Assembly: GCA_023150555.1 (NCBI GenBank) | Contig: JAKLKQ010000024.1 | Coordinates: 27,214-91,213, forward strand | Length of the DNA: 64,000 nucleotides | From: Planctomycetota bacterium | GTDB taxonomy: Bacteria; Planctomycetota; SZUA-567; H5-PLA8 | Direction: 5' to 3' | In this document: piece by piece, positions 24,228 to 31,157 of the stretch | How positions within the stretch are numbered: the stretch's first letter is position 1 | Layout: the number at the start of each line of letters is the position of its first letter | The notes under the pieces: generated by a model | Databases searched by the model: none | The model's input: only the letters and a program-made list of their open reading frames with translations | Told to the model about the DNA's origin: nothing | Translations under genes and position numbers: made by a program

Positions 24228-26425
24228 GCGTTGGTTTCCTTACTGGCGGAGGCGGTGGCAATCCCGGCGGGAGCGGAAGCTTTAGATATGGTAGGTTCCG
24301 CGGCGACGGCGGCCGCGACGGGCCTGGCGGCGGGGGCCCGGCGAAAGTACGGCTTCAGGTAAAACATGGTGAAGATGCCGAAGCAGATCATCAGGCTTCC
24401 GACCCACTTGGGCAGCCAGCCCGGATCGCGCAGCACCTGCACGGTGGAGAAATCGCTGCGGCCCTTCTCGAAGCCGGACTGGGAGAACTTGTAGGTGGTG
24501 CCGGTCCACGGGCCCCACCACACCTCGGGGTAGCTGGTGGGGTTGTTCATATAGATCTTGCGCGTGTTTCGTACGACGTCCGACACCTGGTTGCGCGGAA
24601 GCCGGAATTCGGCGCCGTTGGCGGTGGCGAGGGTCAGGTCGGCGGGGTTCTCGGCGACGACCGCGCACTTCAAGGTGCGGTCCTCGAGGAACTCGCCCAG
24701 GTGTTCGCGAATGGCCGGCAGGTCCTGGGCGTCGGCCTTCAGGGTCACGCGGTCGTAGCGGTCGTCGAAGCAGAGGTTGCTCTCGAAGGTCCGGAACATG
24801 TCGCTGCCCTGCTCGCGCGGCGCGTGGAAGCGCATCAGCGCGACGGTGAAGGGGATCTTCTGAGTGATGCTGGAGAACGTAAGCAGCACCCGCTGGCCGC
24901 CGACCTCCACGTCCGCCGGCGCCAGGCGTTTGGGGTCGTGACTGGGCGGAACGAGCACGGTCTGATCCTCTCCGCCGGCCGCGACGCGGCAGCGCAGGAC
25001 GTACTGCTGGCTCTCGTCGTCGGCCGCTTGCTCCGGCGGGATCTCCTTGTAGTTGGTGCGCGCCACGGAGCGGGGCAGGAACTCGTCCACCGTAAAAGTT
25101 GCGCCCTTGGCGAAGCCGGTCTCCAGGGCCTGGCCGATCACCACCTCGCCGTTCTTCTCGCCCGACTTGCGCGACTTGAGGTGGTAGCGCAGCTTGCCGT
25201 CGTCGCCGAGATACAGGGTCATGACGTTCAGGCTCGGGTCGCCGAAGCCTTCGCGTCCCGATGCGCCGCCGCCGTGCGGATCGCCCGCCTGCGCGTCCGG
25301 CGCCGGCGTGGCGCTTTTCTCAACGGGCGGGCCCACGAGTTGGAATTCGACGGCCGGATTCTTGGATTCCGCGCTGCGGTTGGTCTTCTTGCCGTCGACG
25401 ATGATGAAATCGTGGTAGTAGCCGACGATGCGGAGGTGCCACGGTCCTTCGAGCCCCTCGAGTTCGTAGTGCTTCTCCAGGTTCTCGCGCACCGGGATCT
25501 CGAAATCCTTGCCGCGCATCGTCACCTTGAGCACCGGGTGTTCGCCCTTGGCGTCTACCGCCAGCGCCGCCTTGGCGCCGGTCGCCGGGCCGGCGAGCTG
25601 CTTTACCGTGGGCATGTCCGGATGGTTGGCGAAGACGAACTGGACTTCGGTGTGCGCGGCCTTCTCGTCGCTCCCGGCGACTGTCTTTGGTGCGGCCTCG
25701 GGCGGGAGCCCTCGGCGGAAGTGGAGGGTCGCGGGCCCCAGGGAGATGCGGTCATTCAGGAGGATGCTTCCGGGGTGTGCGCCGCCCATCATCTCCCCGA
25801 AGAAGGTCCAGCGCACGCCGGGCGTGGCGTGCTGGTCGGGCAGGTCCATCGCGCGAACGGCCTCGTAGTCGCTCATGAAGCCGCGAACGGGTACCGCGCC
25901 AAGGACCTCGACCTGGATCCCCGGATCGCCGCTGGCCACCGACACGCGGGGGTCGCGCGTATTGGCGAGGTAATCGACCTTCAGCGGCGTGCGCGCGGGT
26001 TCGCCGGACCCGGCTCCGGTGGGGCGGAAGACGAGCATCTCCTGCTCGCGCAGGTTCATCGTGTCGGAAGGTGCATCGCCGACGGTGAGGCCGACGTAGC
26101 CTTCGACGCCCCACTTGCGGTCGATCATGCCGCCGATCAGGAGCAGGATGATTCCGGCGTGCGTGATCACGAAGCCGGTCTGGTGCGGCTTCCAGGGGTA
26201 GCGGATTGCCGCCGCGCAGAAGAGGTTGGTGACGAGCAGCACCAGCCAGGCGTTGAACCACGGGGCGTTGTAGACCCAATGGCGCGCGACCTCGGCGTTG
26301 ACCCGGGACTCGTAGATCGTGCCGATGGCGCAGGCGACGATCAGCACGGTCAGCAGGAACAGCGCCAGGTGCAGCGAGGCCAGGAATCTGAAGACGGTTT
26401 TGAACATGAAGCGGGCTCGATGCAT
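24224..26425 (-). CDS. resB: ResB-like cytochrome c maturation protein
   Basis: A 733-residue protein with N-terminal membrane helices (FLASLHLALFLLTVLIVACAIGTIYES, then WLVLLVTNLFCAA and FVITHAGIILLLIGGMID). These are typical of ResB/CcsB, which begins with the LHLA and GTIYES signatures. A large periplasmic beta-rich domain of about 550 residues follows, then a last helix near WLPKWVGSLMICFGIFTMFYL. ResB holds apocytochrome and haem for ligation by CcsA. It is longer than ordinary ResB proteins because of the expanded external domain. A second ATG at 26407 is also possible. It overlaps ccsA by four bases and is probably the first gene of a resB-ccsA-sthA transcript. Confidence 0.9.
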   Translation of the reverse strand: MHRARFMFKTVFRFLASLHLALFLLTVLIVACAIGTIYESRVNAEVARHWVYNAPWFNAWLVLLVTNLFCAAAIRYPWKPHQTGFVITHAGIILLLIGGMIDRKWGVEGYVGLTVGDAPSDTMNLREQEMLVFRPTGAGSGEPARTPLKVDYLANTRDPRVSVASGDPGIQVEVLGAVPVRGFMSDYEAVRAMDLPDQHATPGVRWTFFGEMMGGAHPGSILLNDRISLGPATLHFRRGLPPEAAPKTVAGSDEKAAHTEVQFVFANHPDMPTVKQLAGPATGAKAALAVDAKGEHPVLKVTMRGKDFEIPVRENLEKHYELEGLEGPWHLRIVGYYHDFIIVDGKKTNRSAESKNPAVEFQLVGPPVEKSATPAPDAQAGDPHGGGASGREGFGDPSLNVMTLYLGDDGKLRYHLKSRKSGEKNGEVVIGQALETGFAKGATFTVDEFLPRSVARTNYKEIPPEQAADDESQQYVLRCRVAAGGEDQTVLVPPSHDPKRLAPADVEVGGQRVLLTFSSITQKIPFTVALMRFHAPREQGSDMFRTFESNLCFDDRYDRVTLKADAQDLPAIREHLGEFLEDRTLKCAVVAENPADLTLATANGAEFRLPRNQVSDVVRNTRKIYMNNPTSYPEVWWGPWTGTTYKFSQSGFEKGRSDFSTVQVLRDPGWLPKWVGSLMICFGIFTMFYLKPYFRRAPAARPVAAAVAAEPTISKASAPAGIATASASKETNA

Positions 26426-26705
26426 CCGAAAGGGCTATGGGCAAAGGGGCGCGCGGGCGCGGGCGCGAAAAATCCCCAGAAACAGGACGCCCGAAAGCGG
26501 ACCTCCTTGATCCCGTTTGGCCAGATAAAGTTACCGTAACCCCCTGAAGGATCAACGGGTTTTGGAATTTTCGCTAGGACCCTCGAAACAGATCCGGGGG
26601 AATCGGCCGTGGAATCCGGCCCGGACCCGCGTCTATGCTCTACGTCGCCCCGGCAATGGCCGCGGGCCACCCTAACCAGACCTATAGAGACGGGGGGAAC
26701 CAATC

Positions 26706-27179
26706 ATGGCCAAGAAGAAGGCTTCCAAGAAGTCCGTCCGCAAGCCCGCCAAGAAAGCGCGGCCCACGCGCAAACAGGCCCCGCGCACCGCTAAGAAGAC
26801 AGCCGCGAAGGCTCAGGGCATGCCCTTTCCCTTCAACGCCATCACGCATACTCAGATTCCCGCCCCGAACTTGGCCAAGGCTCAGGCCTTTTACGGCAAG
26901 ACCTTTGGCTGGAAGTTCCAGGCGGTCCCGGGCATGGCCGAATACGTGCTCTTCAAGGACGGCCTCTCGGGCGGCGGGCTGAACGCGTTTCCCGGCGCCG
27001 TCGAGAGCGGCACACAGCCGTACATCACGGTGAAGGATATCACGTCGACGATGGCGAACGTCGTTGCGGCCGGCGGCAGTGTGGTTCAAGAGAAGTGCGA
27101 GATTCCCGGCGGGCAAGGCTTCGTCGCGCAGTTCTCCGATCCGAACGGCATCAAGATCGGGCTCTGGTCGGCATCGTAA
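26706..27179 (+). CDS. VOC/glyoxalase-fold protein with histone-like basic tail
   Basis: The 157-residue protein has two parts. Residues 1-38 are almost only Lys, Ala, Arg, Pro and Thr (KKASKKSVRKPAKKARP), like the tails of bacterial H1-like histones. Residues 40-157 form a VOC domain (ITHTQIPAPNLAKAQAFYGKTFGWKF, PYITVKDI, FSDPNGIKIGLW). VOC proteins include lyases, dioxygenases and resistance proteins; the first metal position is His 48 in the first strand, but the full set is not clear. GGGGGGAA just before the ATG at 26706 supports the tailed start rather than the internal ATG at 26820. The basic tail could bind DNA or another polyanion. Confidence 0.85.
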   Translation: MAKKKASKKSVRKPAKKARPTRKQAPRTAKKTAAKAQGMPFPFNAITHTQIPAPNLAKAQAFYGKTFGWKFQAVPGMAEYVLFKDGLSGGGLNAFPGAVESGTQPYITVKDITSTMANVVAAGGSVVQEKCEIPGGQGFVAQFSDPNGIKIGLWSAS

Positions 27180-27198
27180 CGGCAGGGGCGAGGGGAGA

Positions 27199-27220
27199 GG
27201 GGCGAGAAGCTTCTCACCCC
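27199..27220. terminator. Palindromic hairpin between convergent genes
   Basis: A 22-bp near-perfect palindrome (one mismatched pair, GGGGCGAGAAG with CTTCTCACCCC) lies between the VOC gene and the end of argH. Its place between converging genes suggests a bidirectional terminator. The T-runs on either side are poor. Confidence 0.4.
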
Positions 27221-27226
27221 TCAAAA

Positions 27227-28645
27227 TCAAGAAAATGCCCCGTCGTTCTTGAGCGTCTGGCGCCAGCGCTGGATCTCGGCGGAGACCATCTGCGGGTTGC
27301 TGCTGCCGGCGCTCTTGTAGCCCTGGATCACGCCCTCGGCACCCAGCTCGGCGCGCACTTCCTCGCTCAGCAGCGCGTGGACCTCGCGCAGGTCGTCGAC
27401 TTCCAGGTCGCTCAGCGTCACCTTCTTGCGCATGGCCAGGTTGACCAGGCGCCCGGCGGCGTAGTGGGCCTGGCGGAACGGGATGCCACGCCCGACGAGG
27501 TACTCGGCGAGCGACGTGGCGTCCATGAAGCCGGCTTCGCAGGTGTCCTTCATCTTGTCGACGCGGAAGCGCACGTTGCGCATGAAGACCTCCATGATCT
27601 GGAGGCACCCCTTGAAGTGCTTGGTGGCGTCGAAGAGCACTTCCTTGTCTTCCTGGAAGTCGCGGTTGTAGGTCAGCGGCAGGCCCTTGACGAGCATCAT
27701 CAGCTGGTTCAGGCAGCCGACGCTGCGGCCGGCCTTGCCGCGCACCAGTTCCAGGACGTCGGGGTTGCGCTTCTGAGGCATGATCGAGCTGCCCGTGCTG
27801 AAAGCGTCGTCGATCTCCAGGATCCCGAACTCGGCGGTGGCGTACAGTATCAGGTCTTCGGCCAGGCGCGAGAGGTGCAGGCTCGCGACGCTCATGCAGT
27901 ACGCGAAGTCCAGCAGGTAATCGCGGTCGGCGGTGGTGTCCATGCTGTTGCGCGTGACGCCGTCGAACTTCAGCAGCTTGGCGACGATGGAGCGGTCGAT
28001 GGGCAGGCTGGTGCCGGCCAGCGCGCAGGCGCCCAGGGGCAGCACGTTGGCGCGCTTACGCGCGTCTCGGAAACGGCTCTTGTCACGCTCCAGCATCTCG
28101 ACGTACGCCAGCAGGTAATGGCCGCAGGTCACCGGCTGGGCGCGCTGCAGGTGCGTGTAGCCGGGCATCACGTCGGCGGCGTGAGGCGCGGCGAGGTCCA
28201 GCAGGCTGATCTGCAGCATGGACAGCAGGCGCACGCATTCGTCGTGCTCGTCGCGCACCCACAGGCGCTCGTCGAGCGCGATCTGGTCGTTGCGGCTGCG
28301 CGCGGTGTGGAGTTTGCCGGCGGGCTCTCCGATCTTCTCCATCAGCGCGTGCTCGATGTTCATGTGGATGTCTTCGCACTCGGGACGGAAGCGGAAGCTG
28401 CCGTCCTCGATCTCGTTCAGGATCTCGGTGAGCCCGGTGACGATGGCGTCCTTCTCGCTGCGCTTGATCAGGCCGACCTGGTTGAGCATCTCGACGTGCG
28501 CGACCGAGCCGGCGATGTCGTACTTGTACAGCGCGCGGTCGAAGCTGATCGACTGCGTGAAGGCCTCCAGGAGCGGGTCTGCGGGCTTGCCGAAGACACC
28601 GCTGCGCGAAGGCGATCCGCCCTTGCCCTTGCCGGACTCTGCCAT
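27227..28645 (-). CDS. argH: Argininosuccinate lyase
   Basis: A 472-residue enzyme of the fumarase/aspartase superfamily. It splits argininosuccinate into arginine and fumarate in the last step of arginine synthesis. The family signature GSSIMPQKRNPD is near residue 288, with HTARSRNDQIALD near residue 112 and TPGYTHLQRAQP-like GYTHLQRAQP near residue 160, which holds the catalytic His. The catalytic Ser is in the signature. Length matches the family. The ATG at 28645 has GGAG nine bases upstream and is preferred over a TTG at 28660. No other arg gene adjoins it. Confidence 0.97.
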   Translation of the reverse strand: MAESGKGKGGSPSRSGVFGKPADPLLEAFTQSISFDRALYKYDIAGSVAHVEMLNQVGLIKRSEKDAIVTGLTEILNEIEDGSFRFRPECEDIHMNIEHALMEKIGEPAGKLHTARSRNDQIALDERLWVRDEHDECVRLLSMLQISLLDLAAPHAADVMPGYTHLQRAQPVTCGHYLLAYVEMLERDKSRFRDARKRANVLPLGACALAGTSLPIDRSIVAKLLKFDGVTRNSMDTTADRDYLLDFAYCMSVASLHLSRLAEDLILYATAEFGILEIDDAFSTGSSIMPQKRNPDVLELVRGKAGRSVGCLNQLMMLVKGLPLTYNRDFQEDKEVLFDATKHFKGCLQIMEVFMRNVRFRVDKMKDTCEAGFMDATSLAEYLVGRGIPFRQAHYAAGRLVNLAMRKKVTLSDLEVDDLREVHALLSEEVRAELGAEGVIQGYKSAGSSNPQMVSAEIQRWRQTLKNDGAFS

Positions 28646-28802
28646 GACGAAGATCTCCAAAAGCGGGTGCGGCCGCGGCGCGCGATAGCGAGCGGCACTG
28701 CTCGGACAGGCCTGGGCGCCGCGCGCGGGGCCACGCCTGGTCCGGCGGACGGCCGCCCGCGCGGCTCTTGGGAGCCGGCGGGCGCGCTGTCACGCCAAAG
28801 CG

Positions 28803-28883
28803 TTACTTCTTCTTGCGGCGATTGCGGCGGTTGCGGCGTTTCTTGCTGCCGATTTTTCGGCGGCGGCGTGGCTTAAAGCCCAT
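28803..28883 (-). CDS. Very small basic protein (26 aa), AURKAIP1/COX24- or bTHX-like
   Basis: A 26-codon frame with GGGAG six bases before its ATG. After MGFKP, 17 of 21 residues are Lys or Arg (RRRRKIG, then KKRRNRRNRRKKK). Such short basic proteins with a MG-x-KP-RRR opening are known in bacteria as AURKAIP1/COX24-domain or bTHX-like ribosome-associated proteins, and planctomycete genomes carry them. The assignment rests on composition and start signal only. It lies 157 bases upstream of argH on the same strand. It is easy to miss in automatic annotation. Confidence 0.55.
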   Translation of the reverse strand: MGFKPRRRRKIGSKKRRNRRNRRKKK

Positions 28884-28996
28884 GGTCTTCTCCCTGCGCG
28901 GCAGGCGCGGCGCCCGAGGCGGGGCCGCTTTCTGGCCTGTTGGCGCTCCCATTATGCCGCACGCGCGCAACCTTGCAAGATGAGGGCGGGGGATGG

Positions 28997-29326
28997 CTAA
29001 ACGTCCGGCTCCCAAGCGTCTTTTTGAAAGGACCAGCGCAGAATGAGGCCGTTTGGGTAGACCTTCAGTGTTCCCCATCGGTCAAAACGCTCTCGAAGAT
29101 CATTGCCGTAGGCGACCTCGCAGGACCGAAGGCTGCGGTTATCGATGAAATAGCAGGGCCTCGATGCGCGCCGTTTGAATGCTGCGAAGGTCGGCGATCG
29201 CTCCAGTAGGCGCTCGAGGCGGGCATCTTCTGATTCCGGCTTTGGCATCAAAGATTCCGGCGCATAGGTGACCAGAGCACTCGGAACTGCCAGAGCTAGA
29301 AAGAAAAACAGTCTCTTTTTATGCAT
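28997..29326 (-). CDS. Small exported protein of unknown function
   Basis: A 109-residue protein with a short signal peptide (MHKKRLFFFLALAVPSALVTYA) and a mature part of about 85 residues. It contains two cysteines (PCYF and LRSCEVA) that could form a disulfide. The sequence has lower GC than its neighbours. No family is recognised. The signal peptide and clear start support it as real. Confidence 0.6.
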   Translation of the reverse strand: MHKKRLFFFLALAVPSALVTYAPESLMPKPESEDARLERLLERSPTFAAFKRRASRPCYFIDNRSLRSCEVAYGNDLRERFDRWGTLKVYPNGLILRWSFQKDAWEPDV

Positions 29327-29398
29327 GTCGACGCCTCAAGGGCCGCTCCGATGTATCGACCGTCGCAGTTGCGGAAACTCCTGAAATGGGGGTAGGGT

Positions 29399-29722
29399 AT
29401 GGGCATGGCCAGCAGCGTCTGCATCAACCACACCGACCGCACCGCCACCGCGCGGTGCCACACCTGCCACAAGCCGCTGTGCGCCGATTGCGCCCTGAAG
29501 GGCGAGGCCGGGACGTTCTGCTCGGTCAACTGCCAGGACAACTACGAGAAGTTCATGGGCCAGTACGAGGTCCGCCGCCGCCCGGGCTTCTTCACCAAGC
29601 TCAAGAACCTGATCGTGACGCTGTTCGCGCTGGGCCTGGTCGCCGCCCTGGTGCTCTTCGTCGGCGGCAAGATCATGCACTGGGGCTGGTGCATGGATCT
29701 ACTGAAGCGGTTGGGGCTGTAG
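29399..29722 (+). CDS. B-box-type zinc finger membrane protein
   Basis: A 107-residue protein. The N-terminal 45 residues hold a zinc-binding pattern of the B-box type (CINHTDRTATARCHTCHKPLC, then CADC...GTFCSVNCQ). A single membrane helix (LIVTLFALGLVAALVLFVGG) lies near residues 75-94. Bacterial proteins of this design appear in planctomycetes and myxobacteria, with unknown roles. GGGGG lies shortly before the ATG at 29399, and an ATG at 29405 is also possible. It ends one base before the convergent sulfatase gene. Confidence 0.85.
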   Translation: MGMASSVCINHTDRTATARCHTCHKPLCADCALKGEAGTFCSVNCQDNYEKFMGQYEVRRRPGFFTKLKNLIVTLFALGLVAALVLFVGGKIMHWGWCMDLLKRLGL

Positions 29723-29723
29723 C

Positions 29724-31106
29724 CTACCGCTCGTACCTCGGATGCGTGAAGCGCTGGCCCAGTTGCAGGATCCCGGTCTTCGGGTCGCGCGGGCCGGTCT
29801 CGAACGGGTCCTTCGTCTCCTTCATCCAAATCTTCAAGCGCGCTTCGAGGGCCTCCTGCAAGCCGCGCGTCTCGGGGCGCCCCGCGAGGTTGACCATCTG
29901 CCACGGGTCGAGTTCGTTGTCGAAGAGCAGCGTCTCCTGCTCCTCGTTCAGCCAGCGCGCGTAGGTGAATCGCCCAGTGGTGAGCCCGCGCCAGAATCCG
30001 ACCCACTTCCCGTTGCCCGGCCAGCCAGGCCCCAGGATCTGAAGGTACGCCGAATCGGCGCGCTCGGCATCCTTTCCAAGCACGTGGCACGAACGGTCCA
30101 CGCCCTGCACGCCCTTGGGCTTGCGCACGCCGCACAGGCCCAGCAGCGTCGGCATCAGGTCCACGGCCGCCAGGATCGCGTCGGTGCGGGTGCCCGCCGG
30201 CACGCCCGGCCCACGCACCAGGAACGGCACGCGGATCGACTCGGCGTACGGCGTGGCTTTGGATGCGCGCCGCGAATGGTGCATCCAGCGGTCGCCGAAC
30301 TTGCCGTAGCCGTGGCTGCTCAGGTGGTCGCCGTGGTCCGACGTGAAGATCACGTAGGTGTTGTCGGCGAGTTTCATCTTCTCGAGGCCGGCCATCAACC
30401 GGCCGAACTGCGCGTCGAGGCCGCTCACGTTGCCGTAGTAGTGCGCCAGTTCGCGCCGCGCGAAGGCTTCCATCTGCACCGGCACGTTCGGCGGCAGCTC
30501 GATGCGATCCGGGTCGTAGGTGTCGAACTCTTTTGGGTAGTGGTCGTAGGGCCAGTGCGGCGGACCCCAGCCGAGCACCAACGCGAAGGGCTTCTTCGGG
30601 TCGTCTTTTTGGTGGCGTTCCATGAAACGCAGCGCCAGGTCGGTCTCGTGCTCGGGCGCCCAGCCCTTGATCGGGATCGGACCTTCCTCGTTCTCGTGGT
30701 ACGCGACGTCGAAGTAGGCGTGCTCGCAGTTGTTCGCGGCCAGGTAGTCGAAGCCGTGGCGCTTCTCTTCGGTGTACGGCCCGTAGCCGAGGTGCCACTT
30801 GCCGATGTAGCCGGTGCGGTAGCCGGCCTTGCCCAGGGCCTGCGCCAGGGTGGGGACCTTGGGGTTCAGCGCGTACTCGTTGTCGATCACGCCGCTGGCG
30901 TGCGGGTAGCGGCCGCTCAGCAGGATGCCGCGGTACGGCCCGCTGATCGGGCACGTCGAGATGCACTGTTCGAAGAGCCGGCCCTGTTCGGCGAAGCGGT
31001 CGAAGTTTGGCGTACGGACATCGCGGTTGCCGTAAGCCCCGAGCGCGCTGTGGCGGTGCTGGTCGTCGAAGACGAAGAGGAGATTGGGCTTCTTGTGTGC
31101 AGGCAT
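29724..31106 (-). CDS. Sulfatase (Ser-type formylglycine)
   Basis: A 460-residue sulfatase of the alkaline phosphatase superfamily. The first metal site is in LLFVFDDQHRHSALG near residue 10. The catalytic motif reads SGPYRGILLSGRYPH near residue 55, an S-x-P-x-R pattern, so the catalytic formylglycine would come from serine and need an anaerobic-type maturase. GKWHLGYGP near residue 103 and FTSDHGDH near residue 254 supply the other catalytic and metal residues. Such enzymes remove sulfate from polysaccharides or small esters. Unlike many planctomycete sulfatases, no signal peptide is visible, so it may act in the cytoplasm or use an unrecognised export route. Confidence 0.93.
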   Translation of the reverse strand: MPAHKKPNLLFVFDDQHRHSALGAYGNRDVRTPNFDRFAEQGRLFEQCISTCPISGPYRGILLSGRYPHASGVIDNEYALNPKVPTLAQALGKAGYRTGYIGKWHLGYGPYTEEKRHGFDYLAANNCEHAYFDVAYHENEEGPIPIKGWAPEHETDLALRFMERHQKDDPKKPFALVLGWGPPHWPYDHYPKEFDTYDPDRIELPPNVPVQMEAFARRELAHYYGNVSGLDAQFGRLMAGLEKMKLADNTYVIFTSDHGDHLSSHGYGKFGDRWMHHSRRASKATPYAESIRVPFLVRGPGVPAGTRTDAILAAVDLMPTLLGLCGVRKPKGVQGVDRSCHVLGKDAERADSAYLQILGPGWPGNGKWVGFWRGLTTGRFTYARWLNEEQETLLFDNELDPWQMVNLAGRPETRGLQEALEARLKIWMKETKDPFETGPRDPKTGILQLGQRFTHPRYER

Positions 31107-31157
31107 GGCCTCAGTAGAGCATCACGGCACGCGGATGCAAGCGAGGCCCGCTCTGCA

